From NCBI RefSeq assembly GCF_002135205.1, contig NZ_NEFZ01000010.1:62001-126000 (forward strand): DNA of 64,000 nucleotides, read 5' to 3'. Shown here in pieces: positions 9,057 to 19,432 of this stretch. Made by a program: the position numbers and the translations under genes. The DNA is from Acinetobacter sp. ANC 4204 (GTDB lineage: Bacteria > Pseudomonadota > Gammaproteobacteria > Pseudomonadales > Moraxellaceae). The notes beneath the pieces are model-generated. The model was not told the origin of the DNA. It did no database searches and saw nothing but the letters and a program-made list of their open reading frames with translations. How positions within the stretch are numbered: position 1 is the first letter of the stretch; each line of letters begins with the position of its first letter.

Positions 9057-9074
9057 ACTATACCCCAGTATAGT
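9057..9074. promoter_or_regulatory. Inverted-repeat operator before frmR (FrmR/CsoR type)
   Basis: ACTATAC-CCCA-GTATAGT is a perfect 7-bp inverted repeat around a C-rich centre, 19 bp before the frmR start. CsoR/RcnR/FrmR tetramers bind this kind of AT-arm/GC-centre site, so this is the likely autoregulatory operator of frmRA. The low-GC region just before it probably contains the promoter. Confidence 0.75.
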
Positions 9075-9093
9075 TTATTAATGGTATGAAAAT

Positions 9094-10496
<1,403 letters not shown>

Positions 10497-10509
10497 TAAC
10501 CTTTGAAAA

Positions 10510-10687
10510 TACAGTATTTCTGAAATATGAGATACTGTACCTGGGATGTAATGTATTGAATCTATCTGTCATAAATTGATTTATTGGTTGTATGTATCTA
10601 ATATACATACATAAATATTTATCGAAAAATATTATATTGTTTCAATTGAGAACAAAGTGAGTATAACTTATCTCATGAAACAATATA
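10510..10687. repeat. Cluster of three inverted repeats between frmA and catA
   Basis: This 267-bp convergent gap has no gene but is full of symmetric DNA. Arms TACAGTAT/ATACTGTA lie at 10510-10517 and 10532-10539. Arms TGTATGTAT/ATACATACA lie at 10589-10597 and 10603-10611. A long interrupted stem, TATATTGTTTCA with TGAAACAATATA, lies at 10633-10644 and 10676-10687, with an inner TGAGA/TCTCA stem and a T6 run soon after. The first may end frmA; the last could be another terminator or a small mobile palindrome. Confidence 0.5.
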
Positions 10688-10710
10688 GGAGTTTTTTGAG
10701 ATTATGTATG

Positions 10711-10751
10711 AGATATAAAAATATGGGATGTAACTATTAGTGTACATCCCA
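10711..10751 (-). terminator. Terminator of catA
   Basis: Reading the minus strand, TGGGATGTA pairs with TACATCCCA across a 10-nt loop, then TATTTTTATAT follows. It starts 13 bp past the catA stop codon. Confidence 0.7.
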
Positions 10752-10763
10752 GTCTTCATTGTA

Positions 10764-11684
10764 TTAAGCGATAGCGCGACGACGTACAACTTCTGTCGTC
10801 GGAACACCTTGCTGTTCTTTCACTAACTCAACATTGAATGTGATATGTTTGAATGGTTGCTTTACGCCACGACGAGTAATTTCAGTTTCATCTGTTACAT
10901 CGACAGCAGTTGCCACTAGACCATCACGTGTTGCGAATGCGAAGTCATCCCAGAGGTATTTATCACCTTCAATGTTGAACTGTGTTGTCAACTTGCGATA
11001 ACCAGGAGCAGAGACAAAGTAATGCACATGAGAAGGACGATTACCATGACGACCAAGTTTGTCGAGTACAAATTGTGTTGTACCATTCGGTGGACAACCA
11101 TAACCAACAGGCATTGTGGTTTGTGCTAGGTATTTACCATCAGCATCAGTCAAAATTGTGCGACGTAAGTTAAAGTCAGATTGTGATTTATCAAAGAATG
11201 AATAGTTACCTAAGCTGTTGGCATGCCAAACTTCAATTTTGGCACCTTCAATAATATTGCCATCACTATCTGTTACTGTACCTTCAATAAACAATGTTGG
11301 GATTTTGTCTGTTTCAGAACCATCATCCATGCGAGCAAAACCTACAGATTCAGGTGCACCAGCGACATAAAGCGGACCTTCGATGGTACGTGGAGTACCG
11401 CCCGAAATACCAGCTTTAACATCAGCTTCATCAGCACGTAAATCAAGATAATGTTCCAATCCTAAACCTGCAGCAAGAAGCCCTAATTCATTGGCCTGAC
11501 CAGCATCGGTAAAGTATTCCAGACCTTTCCATAATTCCGATTGTGAAATATCTAAATCTTCTATAGCTTGGAATAGATCACCAAGTAAACGTACAACAAT
11601 TTGTTGTACACGAGCATTAACAGGGCCAGTCGCTGTGTCGACATTCATTTCTTTTACGAGAGCATCAATTTGTTGACGGTTCAT
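10764..11684 (-). CDS. catA: Catechol 1,2-dioxygenase
   Basis: Cleaves catechol between its hydroxyls to cis,cis-muconate, the entry to the catechol branch of the beta-ketoadipate pathway. The non-haem Fe(III) ligands are visible as Tyr161 (GNYSFFD), Tyr195 (VGYGCPP), His219 and His221 (SHVHYF). The helical dimer/lipid-binding N-terminus typical of intradiol catechol dioxygenases covers about 1-100, and 306 residues is the normal length. It stands alone on the minus strand, divergent from the salicylate hydroxylase gene whose product is catechol. No catB or catC is in the window. Confidence 0.95.
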   Translation of the reverse strand: MNRQQIDALVKEMNVDTATGPVNARVQQIVVRLLGDLFQAIEDLDISQSELWKGLEYFTDAGQANELGLLAAGLGLEHYLDLRADEADVKAGISGGTPRTIEGPLYVAGAPESVGFARMDDGSETDKIPTLFIEGTVTDSDGNIIEGAKIEVWHANSLGNYSFFDKSQSDFNLRRTILTDADGKYLAQTTMPVGYGCPPNGTTQFVLDKLGRHGNRPSHVHYFVSAPGYRKLTTQFNIEGDKYLWDDFAFATRDGLVATAVDVTDETEITRRGVKQPFKHITFNVELVKEQQGVPTTEVVRRRAIA

Positions 11685-12243
11685 ACTATAACTTCCTGTA
11701 ATAAGTAATCAGCTTTTCCAAAAATCAGCTAATTAATAAAGTTTAACTTGCTTAAATAAAACAAATTAAATAGAAAAAAAACTACATGTTTGCTTATTAA
11801 TCGAGGCATACCAAGTTTTAATTAAAAAAGGTTCCTATGAGTAAAATACTTAATAAAAAGACTAAGTAATCCTCTAAATTTAGAATTTACTCTCAAATTA
11901 TTAATTATAAAAATCGATATTTTTATAGTTAAAATATAGTCTAGATTGATATTTCTTTTTGGGGTAATAACATAGTCATCCTTTTTAAGCTTCATATCCA
12001 TTTTTCCTAATTAAATATGAAATTTTTAATCAAAACACTTTTTTGAATGAGTGGATCAATCAAAATATACTTGATAATTTATTGATTTAATTGAAAATAA
12101 ATTTAAATAATAAAAACTTAAAAATCGACTTTTTTAGGAAATATCAAAAAAATAGATAGTATAGGTAAAAAAATATAAATTGGATTTATCCTAAAAAATA
12201 ACCAATCATAGAAATCTAAGCGATTTAGTAAGGAATGCTAAAA
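11685..12243. other. AT-rich divergent promoter region between catA and salicylate hydroxylase
   Basis: About 560 bp without a believable gene. It must hold both promoters and their LysR-type operators. I see strongly AT-rich DNA with several A/T runs and no clear ATAC-N7-GTAT element, so I cannot place a regulator site. Confidence 0.5.
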
Positions 12244-13530
12244 ATGGACAAGAAGATTAAAGTTGCGGTGATTGGTGGCGGTATTGCTGGCTTAGCACTC
12301 ACGACTCAATTGGTCAAAAATACGAATTTAGATGTACATCTATTTGAAGCCGCACCTCAATTTTCTGAAATTGGAGCGGGTATTTCTTTTGGCGCCAATG
12401 CAGTTAAAGCAATTCAGTTATTAGGCTTAAGCCAAGAGTACGAAGCTATTGCTGATAAGGTCAAAGCGCCATATACGGATATTTGGTTTCAATGGAGAAA
12501 TGGCTATACAGATGAGTATTTATCTGCTTCCATTGCACATCAAGTTGGTCAGTCCTCTGTACACCGCGCAGATTTCCTCGATACTTTAATTCCTTTAGTC
12601 CCTTTAACTAATGTACATTTTAATAAACGGGTACAAGAAATTGAAGCCAATAAAAATCAAGTGACGATTACTTTCATTGATGGTCAACAAGCTGAATTTG
12701 ATTATGTGATCGGCTGTGATGGAATTCGCTCTGTTATACGTAATCATGTGCTTGATTCAAACGAATTAGTGCGTGTTGAGCCGCAATTCTCTGGAACGTG
12801 GGCATATCGAGGTATTATTAAATTCCAAGATTTTAAAAATGCGATTGAAAAATTAGGCAACGATGTAGAAATTGCTGATGTTCCACAAATGTTTTTAGGT
12901 AAAGACAAGCATATTTTAACTTTCCCGATCCGTCAGGGTGAAGAGATCAATATCGTAGCTTTCAAATCTGATCGCACTCAAACTGCCTTAGCAGAAAATA
13001 CACCTTGGACATTCCCTGTTTCAAAACAGGAAATGCTTGCTGATTTTGATGGCTGGAGTGACAGCTGCAAAGCTTTATTAGACCTCATCGAGTCGCCAAC
13101 AATTTGGGCTTTACATGAAATCCAGCCTTTAACGACTTATAAGAACAAAAATAAGAATGTAATTTTAATTGGCGATGCTGCACATGCCATGTTACCGCAT
13201 CAAGGTGCTGGTGCAGGGCAGGGCCTTGAAGATGCTTTAATTTTAGCAAAATTATTGGAAAATTCTGAGCTCAATTCTGAATCAATCAAACTTGTTTCTG
13301 AGGTTTATGAGCAAATCCGTTTAGACCGTGCTGTAAAAGTTCAAAATACCTCACGAGAATCTGGCGAAATTTATGAGCTCTATTCATCGAAGTATTCAGA
13401 TTTCGATTCTGTAGGGAAACATTTAGCGCATCGTTTTGATTGGTTGTGGCAACACTCGCTGGAAAATGATATTCAGACAGCCCAAGTGGAATTAAAGAAT
13501 AAATTAGAGCAAACAGAAATGTCAGCTTAA
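12244..13530 (+). CDS. salA: Salicylate 1-monooxygenase (FAD-dependent)
   Basis: A flavoprotein aromatic hydroxylase expected to convert salicylate to catechol with NADH. The FAD motif GGGIAGLAL is at residues 11-19, the conserved GCDGIRS is near 155, and the second FAD motif GDAAHAMLPHQGAGAGQGLEDA is in the C-terminal half. The ATG at 12244 has AGGA 9 nt upstream; an ATG at 12235 directly abuts that ribosome site and is less likely. Its position opposite catA and before a transporter and a LysR gene fits a salicylate-to-catechol unit. 3-Hydroxybenzoate 6-hydroxylase is a related alternative. Confidence 0.8.
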   Translation: MDKKIKVAVIGGGIAGLALTTQLVKNTNLDVHLFEAAPQFSEIGAGISFGANAVKAIQLLGLSQEYEAIADKVKAPYTDIWFQWRNGYTDEYLSASIAHQVGQSSVHRADFLDTLIPLVPLTNVHFNKRVQEIEANKNQVTITFIDGQQAEFDYVIGCDGIRSVIRNHVLDSNELVRVEPQFSGTWAYRGIIKFQDFKNAIEKLGNDVEIADVPQMFLGKDKHILTFPIRQGEEINIVAFKSDRTQTALAENTPWTFPVSKQEMLADFDGWSDSCKALLDLIESPTIWALHEIQPLTTYKNKNKNVILIGDAAHAMLPHQGAGAGQGLEDALILAKLLENSELNSESIKLVSEVYEQIRLDRAVKVQNTSRESGEIYELYSSKYSDFDSVGKHLAHRFDWLWQHSLENDIQTAQVELKNKLEQTEMSA

Positions 13531-13648
13531 AGGAAAAGATTGAAAAATCAACAGTGCCTGTTTAGAAGGAAATTGATGGCTTAAACAGGCACGTTTGATT
13601 AAAGGAAAAAAATTACAAAACATGGGAATATGACCAGGGAGGTCAACT

Positions 13649-15001
13649 ATGCAAACGATAAATGCAAATGAAATTATTGATCATGCTAAATTGAAAGCGA
13701 TTCATTGGCGTGTGATTTTGCTTAGCGCACTCATCATCATTTTTGATGGCTATGATTTAGTAATATACGGTGTAGCATTACCCAAACTGATGGCAGAATG
13801 GAAAATTGATAGCATTACAGCTGGTTTTCTTGGCAGTGTCGCTTTATTTGGCATGATGTTTGGTGCCATTATTTTTGGTAGTTTGAGTGATAAATTAGAA
13901 CGTTATGGATTCAGCCGTAAAAAATTAATTATTTTATGTATCTGTTTATTTAGTAGTTTTACCTTGCTTTGCGGATATGCAACGGGTCCACAAGAATTTG
14001 CAATTTTTCGATTCTTGGCGGGTCTCGGTTTAGGCGGTGTTATGCCAAATGTAATTGCACTTATGACGGAGTATGCTCCTAAAAAGCTACGTTCAACCTT
14101 AGTTTCATTAATGTTCAGTGGGTATGCTGTTGGTGGAATGTGTTCAGCTTTATTGGGAATGTGGCTGGTTCCTCAATTTGGTTGGAAGATCATGTTTATT
14201 TTAGGCGGATTACCACTATTACTGGTACCAATGATTTGGATGCTTTTACCAGAATCCATCGATTATTTGGTTCGCCAAAAGAGAACAGAAAAAGCAATTC
14301 AAATTCTGAAGAAAATTGATAGTAGTATTTCCTATACAGAAAAAACTCAAATCGGTCTACATCCAGTCAACCAGTCAACTTCTAAATCTCCTGTAAAAGA
14401 TTTATTTGCAGAGAATCGGGGTATGGTAACGTTGTTATTCTGGGGCAGTGTGTTTATGGCACTCGTTTTAGTTTATGCCTTAGGGAATTGGTTACCGAAA
14501 TTAATGGTGGAAGCTGGATATGATCTATCTACGAGCCTTGTTTTTCTGCTCGCCTTAAATATTGGTGGTATGCTTGGGGCAATTTGTGGTGGTTATTTTG
14601 CAGATCGTTTCAATTTAGCCAAAGTTTTATGTACGCTTTTTTTTAGTGGTGCGATTGCTTTAATATTACTCAGTTACAATTTACCTACTGTCATTCTATA
14701 TTTCTGTATTGCTGTTGCGGGTGCGGCTTCAATTGGTGGACAAATTTTACTGTTAGCATTTATGTCGCAATTTTACTCATCCAACATTCGTGCAACAGGC
14801 TTAGGTATGGCTTTAGGTGTTGGTCGCTTAGGTGCAATTTTAGGGCCGATTTTATGTGGTTGGTTATTAAGCTTGAGCTTACCTATTAACTATAATTTTA
14901 TTGCATTAGCCATTCCTTGTATCATTGCCGTGATGAGTGTCTCTATGATTCACTTTCGTTTAAAAAAAGCAAAATTAAACGCAAAAGTTGTAGAAGCCTA
15001 A
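13649..15001 (+). CDS. MFS transporter, aromatic acid:H+ symporter family
   Basis: A 450-residue 12-helix permease. The early signature DGYDLVIYGVALP (about 29-41) is characteristic of the aromatic-acid:H+ symporter (AAHS) family of PcaK, BenK and relatives. The loop 2-3 motif GSLSDKLERYG and the helix-8 motif GGYFADRF are also present. A strong AGGGAGG ribosome site precedes the ATG. Placed between salicylate hydroxylase and a LysR gene, it probably imports salicylate or a related aromatic acid across the inner membrane. Confidence 0.85.
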   Translation: MQTINANEIIDHAKLKAIHWRVILLSALIIIFDGYDLVIYGVALPKLMAEWKIDSITAGFLGSVALFGMMFGAIIFGSLSDKLERYGFSRKKLIILCICLFSSFTLLCGYATGPQEFAIFRFLAGLGLGGVMPNVIALMTEYAPKKLRSTLVSLMFSGYAVGGMCSALLGMWLVPQFGWKIMFILGGLPLLLVPMIWMLLPESIDYLVRQKRTEKAIQILKKIDSSISYTEKTQIGLHPVNQSTSKSPVKDLFAENRGMVTLLFWGSVFMALVLVYALGNWLPKLMVEAGYDLSTSLVFLLALNIGGMLGAICGGYFADRFNLAKVLCTLFFSGAIALILLSYNLPTVILYFCIAVAGAASIGGQILLLAFMSQFYSSNIRATGLGMALGVGRLGAILGPILCGWLLSLSLPINYNFIALAIPCIIAVMSVSMIHFRLKKAKLNAKVVEA

Positions 15002-15055
15002 TAGCAAAAAATTGGGGGAGGTACGCCTCCCTAATTTTATCGAGATAAGAAAAAA

Positions 15056-15949
15056 ATGATCGATCTAAGTCTTATTAAAGTTTTTATTATTATTTATGAA
15101 ACTAAAAATATCAGCCATGCTGCTGATCGCTTAAATTTGAGCCAACCCTCAGTCACCTATAACCTCAATCGCCTACGTAAATATCTTAATGATGCTTTGT
15201 TTGAGCGTGATAAATTTGGTGTCAAACCAACCAAGTTGGCGCAAAGTCTATATCCGAGTTTTAGACAAGCTATTACCGATATTGAAATGGCGATTACAGC
15301 TTCGCAACAGTTTGATCCTAAAACATCTACCCGAATCTTTCGTTTGGGGTTGTCTGATTTAGGTGAAATCTGTCTTTTACCTTCATTGATTCAATATCTT
15401 TCTAAAGAAGCACCTTTTATTAAGATAGAGGTGGAGGAAATTCAATCTGATCGAGTCGAGGATTGGCTGATTGACGGTTTTTTAGATGTTGCTGTGTTTA
15501 ATAGCAGTTATACTGTTATGCCTAAAATTGAATCGCGTAATGTATTTGAAGAGCGCTACATGTGCATTGCACACAAACACCATCCGCGTGTTAAGAATCA
15601 GCTCAGTTTAGAACTGTACCTCCAAGAAAATCATGCGGCAGTTAAGTCTTCAACAGGTCATATCGAAATAGATCAAAGACTAAAAGAATCAGGCTTAACA
15701 AGAAAAATTATGCTTGAACTTCCTCATTTTAGTGTATTACAAGATGTCATAACGAGTTCTGAGTTGCTGGTAACTTTGCCTTCTCGTGCCGCAAAAGTAT
15801 ATGCGCGAAATGGTGATGTAAATATTTTTGAATTACCATTTTCAGTTAAGCCCTTTAATGTCAGTGTCAATTGGTACAATCATCGAGATGACTTAGACGC
15901 TCGAACTTGGTTTATCAACAAACTTCAGGAATTATTTAAATTACTTTAA
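15056..15949 (+). CDS. LysR-family regulator of the salicylate genes (NahR/SalR-like)
   Basis: A 297-residue LysR protein. The helix-turn-helix (ISHAADRLNLSQPSVTYNLNRLRKYLNDALFERD) with PSVTYNLNRLR and FERDKFGVKPT resembles the NahR/NodD/LinR branch, whose members respond to aromatic acids. The effector domain begins near residue 95 (FRLGLSDLGE). It lies 54 bp after the transporter and most likely activates salA and perhaps the transporter in response to salicylate. The effector is inferred from family and location. Confidence 0.85.
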   Translation: MIDLSLIKVFIIIYETKNISHAADRLNLSQPSVTYNLNRLRKYLNDALFERDKFGVKPTKLAQSLYPSFRQAITDIEMAITASQQFDPKTSTRIFRLGLSDLGEICLLPSLIQYLSKEAPFIKIEVEEIQSDRVEDWLIDGFLDVAVFNSSYTVMPKIESRNVFEERYMCIAHKHHPRVKNQLSLELYLQENHAAVKSSTGHIEIDQRLKESGLTRKIMLELPHFSVLQDVITSSELLVTLPSRAAKVYARNGDVNIFELPFSVKPFNVSVNWYNHRDDLDARTWFINKLQELFKLL

Positions 15950-15953
15950 TATC

Positions 15954-15995
15954 AAACAAAAATTTTAATCCTAGCCCCCGAGGGGACTAGGATTA
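15954..15995 (-). terminator. Terminator of the ETF-quinone oxidoreductase gene
   Basis: TAATCCTAG and CTAGGATTA with inner CCCC/GGGG form a stable hairpin at 15966-15995. On the minus strand it is followed by AAAATTTTTGTTT. It lies 130 bp past the minus-strand stop at 16125 and just after the plus-strand LysR gene, so it may serve both. Confidence 0.65.
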
Positions 15996-16124
15996 CCTAA
16001 AAAAATAACATTCGAACGATTAGATCAAATGTCTCTGGTAACAGATCCATACAAATCTTTTATGTTATCTAAATACGACTAAAAGTAAGGTAATGGGAAA
16101 TTACTTTTAATCTAATATTTAATC

Positions 16125-17858
16125 TTACATATTCGGATAGTTTGGACCACCACCCCCTTCCGGTGTTACCCAAGTGATGTTCTGAGATGGATCTTTAATG
16201 TCACAAGTCTTACAGTGTACGCAGTTTGCGGCGTTAATCTGGAAGCGTTTAGAGCCATCATCATTTTCCATGATTTCATAAACACCCGCAGGGCAGTAGC
16301 GCTGAGCAGGCTCATCCCATTTGGGTAAGTTCACGTTCACAGGAATTGATGCATCAGCCAGTTTTAAATGTGCAGGCTGGTTTTCTTCATGCACGGTGTT
16401 TGAAACGAACACTGATGACAAACGGTCAAAAATCAATTTGCCATCTGGTTTTGGATAGTTAGGCTTAACTGTTGCTGCATCAACGGTTTTTAATGTGCTG
16501 AAGTCTGGTACTAAGTCGTGCAGTGTAAATGGCACTTTAAATACGTTTTGGTCGATGAAGTTAAATGCACCACCGCCGAACGTGCCAAATTTATGCATCG
16601 CTGGACCAAAGTTACGCGCGTTGTATAACTCTTCTTTTAACCAGCTGTTGTTGAATTTTTCAGTATAAGCTGTGAGTTCTTTGGAGAAGAAGTCTTCACC
16701 TTCGGTTACACGGGCAATCGCAAGATCACCACCTTTTTCAACGCCAGCAGCAATTGCTTCAAATACTGCTTCGCCACACAACATGCCAGATTTCATGGCC
16801 GTGTGAGAGCCTTTAATTTTAGCAAAGTTCAGGAAGCCTGCATCATCACCAATTAAAGAACCGCCCGGGAAAGTGAATTTAGGCAAAGAGTTGAAACCGC
16901 CTTTCACCACGGCACGTGCACCATAAGAAATGCGTTTGCCACCTTCCAAATACTGTTTCACCAATGGGTGGGTTTTCCAGCGCTGCATTTCTGCAAATGG
17001 GTACATGTGTGGATTTTCGTAAGATAAATCCACGATCATGCCCAAAGTCACTTGGTTGTTTTCGGCGTGGTATAACCACCAACCGCCAGAAGAACCTGTT
17101 TCACTTAAAGGCCAACCAGCACCGTGCATCACCAAACCTGGTTTGTGTTTTGCAGGATCAATTTCCCAAAGTTCTTTAATGCCGATACCGTAGTGCTGTG
17201 GGTCTGCATCTTTGTCCAAATTGAATTTGGCAATCAGACGCTTACCTAAATGACCCCGACAGCCTTCAGCAAAAATGGTGTATTTGGCATGCAGCTCATA
17301 GCCCGGAGTAAAGTTATGGGTAGGTTCACCATCTTTACCAATGCCCATATCACCGGTTTGAATGCCTTTGACTGTACCATCTGCATGGTAAAGTACTTCA
17401 GCAGCGGCAAAGCCCGGGAAAATCGAAACTTCAAGTTCTTCCGCTTTTTGACCTAACCAGCGGACCACGTTACCTAAAGAGATCACGTAGTTGCCATCAT
17501 TGTGCATGGTTTTAGGCACCATCCAGTGCGGGGCTTCTTGTGCCTTTTCAGGCGACATCAAGAAATAGGTTTTATCTTCCGTTACAGGAACATTTAAAGG
17601 TGCACCTTCTTCTTTCCAGTTCGGGAATAATTCGTTAATCGCACGTGGTTCTAGTACAGCACCCGAAAGAATATGCGCACCGACTTCGGAGCCCTTTTCC
17701 ACGACACAGACGGAGAGGTCTGTCAGGTTATTTTCAATGGCTAATTGACGAATCTTAATTGCAGCAGACAGTCCCGCAGGTCCTGCACCAACAACAACGA
17801 CATCAAACTCCATTGCTTCGCGTTCGATTTCTTGCTCTTGCATATGAATAACATCCAT
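16125..17858 (-). CDS. Electron-transfer flavoprotein:ubiquinone oxidoreductase
   Basis: Passes electrons from acyl-CoA dehydrogenases, through ETF, to ubiquinone at the inner membrane. The N-terminal FAD motif is VVVGAGPAGLSAA. The middle contains the conserved quinone-binding region, and the C-terminus carries the four-Cys [4Fe-4S] cluster pattern (YCPAGVYE, ANCVHCKTCDIKDPSQNI). The 577-residue length fits the family. It is co-directional with, and downstream of, the acyl-CoA dehydrogenase it would serve. No strong ribosome site marks the start; an internal Met 15 nt later is an alternative. Confidence 0.93.
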   Translation of the reverse strand: MDVIHMQEQEIEREAMEFDVVVVGAGPAGLSAAIKIRQLAIENNLTDLSVCVVEKGSEVGAHILSGAVLEPRAINELFPNWKEEGAPLNVPVTEDKTYFLMSPEKAQEAPHWMVPKTMHNDGNYVISLGNVVRWLGQKAEELEVSIFPGFAAAEVLYHADGTVKGIQTGDMGIGKDGEPTHNFTPGYELHAKYTIFAEGCRGHLGKRLIAKFNLDKDADPQHYGIGIKELWEIDPAKHKPGLVMHGAGWPLSETGSSGGWWLYHAENNQVTLGMIVDLSYENPHMYPFAEMQRWKTHPLVKQYLEGGKRISYGARAVVKGGFNSLPKFTFPGGSLIGDDAGFLNFAKIKGSHTAMKSGMLCGEAVFEAIAAGVEKGGDLAIARVTEGEDFFSKELTAYTEKFNNSWLKEELYNARNFGPAMHKFGTFGGGAFNFIDQNVFKVPFTLHDLVPDFSTLKTVDAATVKPNYPKPDGKLIFDRLSSVFVSNTVHEENQPAHLKLADASIPVNVNLPKWDEPAQRYCPAGVYEIMENDDGSKRFQINAANCVHCKTCDIKDPSQNITWVTPEGGGGPNYPNM

Positions 17859-18007
17859 TTTTGTCGTGAATGATCCGTTTTAAACAAGGACAGATCAGAT
17901 AATTCCTGTTGCATATCCTGACAATCAAAAGTACAGGATTAGTATTCAAGGTGTACTTAAATTGCCAATCCCATCTTTTTAGAAAAACTCAATCATTGTT
18001 ATTCAAA

Positions 18008-19168
18008 TTATTGAGTTGCTTCACGAATCATGTTGCGGGCAATGATCACTTGCTGAATTTGCGTAGTACCCTCATATAAACGGAATAAACGTACATCACG
18101 GTAGAAACGCTCAATTGCATATTCACTGATATAACCGGCACCACCATGGATTTGTACGCCACGATCTGCGACACGGCCACACATTTCGGTGGCAAACATC
18201 TTGGCACAAGATGCTTCCGTGCTGACATTCTGTCCAGTATCACGAAGTCGGGCAGCATCTAACACCATACATTTTGCTGCGTAAATTTCGGCTTTAGAGT
18301 CTGCCAACATACCTTGAATCAACTGGAAGTTCGCAATCGCTTGACCAAACTGTTTGCGCTCAACAGCATATTGCAGGGAATCTTCCAACATGCGTGTAGC
18401 AGCACCCACGCTTAATGCAGCAATATGAATACGGCCTTTATCAAGTACCTTCATTGCAGTTTTAAAACCCACACCTTCAACACCACCAATGAGTGCAGAA
18501 GCTGGAATTCGGCAGTTTTCAAAAATCACATCACAGGTATGTGCACCTTTTTGACCCATCTTCTTGTCACGTTTACCCAGAGAAATTCCCGGTATTTTAC
18601 TGTCCACGATAAAGGCTGAAATTCCACCTGCACCTTTAATTTCAGTGCTGGTACGTGCCATTACAGTAAAGACACCTGCATGTGGTGCATTGGTGATGTA
18701 ACGCTTGGTACCGTTTAAAATGTAATGATCACCATCTTTTACGGCAGTCGTTTTTAAAGAGGCCGCATCTGAACCGGAATCAGGTTCGGTTAAACAGAAT
18801 GAACCAATAATTTCACCACTTGCCAGACGTGGCAGAAAATACTGTTTCTGCTCTTCGGAGCCATCAATAATTAAGCCTGATGAACCGATCCCATTGTTGG
18901 TACCGATCAGTGAACGGAAAGAAGGAGAGGTACGTCCCAATTCAAATGCAATATAAACCTCTTCCTCCATGGTCAGGCCAAGACCCTCATAATCCTCAGG
19001 AATTGTCAGGCCAAAAAGACCCAGTTCTTTCATTTGCTGAACGATTTCAGCTGGAATTTCATCGGTTTCCGCAACAATTTCTTCATTAGGAATAAGAACG
19101 CCATCAACAAACTGACGGATCATATCAACCAGCTGATTTAATGTTTCTTGATCACGAATCATTTTCAA
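18008..19168 (-). CDS. Acyl-CoA dehydrogenase (dicarboxylyl-CoA candidate)
   Basis: FAD enzyme making the 2,3-enoyl-CoA. The 386-residue chain shows CLTEPDSGSDA at about 130-140, the second signature (QFGQAIANFQLIQGMLADS) and the catalytic Glu in RLYEGTTQIQQ near the C-terminus. It is transcribed away from the enoyl-CoA hydratase operon, sharing a promoter region that contains two IclR-type operators. The gene set resembles the dca genes for dicarboxylate breakdown in Acinetobacter, so adipyl-CoA is a sensible substrate. This is inference; the sequence alone does not fix chain length. Confidence 0.88.
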   Translation of the reverse strand: MKMIRDQETLNQLVDMIRQFVDGVLIPNEEIVAETDEIPAEIVQQMKELGLFGLTIPEDYEGLGLTMEEEVYIAFELGRTSPSFRSLIGTNNGIGSSGLIIDGSEEQKQYFLPRLASGEIIGSFCLTEPDSGSDAASLKTTAVKDGDHYILNGTKRYITNAPHAGVFTVMARTSTEIKGAGGISAFIVDSKIPGISLGKRDKKMGQKGAHTCDVIFENCRIPASALIGGVEGVGFKTAMKVLDKGRIHIAALSVGAATRMLEDSLQYAVERKQFGQAIANFQLIQGMLADSKAEIYAAKCMVLDAARLRDTGQNVSTEASCAKMFATEMCGRVADRGVQIHGGAGYISEYAIERFYRDVRLFRLYEGTTQIQQVIIARNMIREATQ

Positions 19169-19281
19169 ATCCTTGTATTTAATAAATCAAACTCGTCATC
19201 ACTGGCATCAGAGAGTGATGATTACTTGTCTTGGAATGAAACCAATATGACAGAATGAAAATATAAATGCAACAAATATGA

Positions 19282-19310
19282 TATCAAATACCGCTGTGCG
19301 GTATTTGATA
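19282..19310. promoter_or_regulatory. IclR-type operator, 29-bp palindrome
   Basis: TATCAAATACCGC and GCGGTATTTGATA are perfect 13-bp arms around TGT. The core ACCGC-N3-GCGGT is repeated in weaker form at 19404-19420 and 24248-24262. It lies 114 bp before the acyl-CoA dehydrogenase start and 123 bp before the hydratase start. The likely ligand is the IclR protein encoded at 24292-25140. Confidence 0.7.
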
Positions 19311-19403
19311 AGCGCTATTTTAAGTTAAAAACATCATTATTTAATCGAAATTACATATATAGGGCTTTAATGTTTAAAAAAAACAAGTATATTTGATTTA
19401 TTA

Positions 19404-19420
19404 AAACCGCTATGCGAAAC
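19404..19420. promoter_or_regulatory. IclR-type operator next to the hydratase start
   Basis: AAACCGCTATGCGAAAC keeps the CCGC-N3-GCG core seen at 19282-19310. Its end is 12 bp from the hydratase ATG, a position suited to repression by blocking RNA polymerase. Confidence 0.65.
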
Positions 19421-19432
19421 ATGTGAGTTGTT

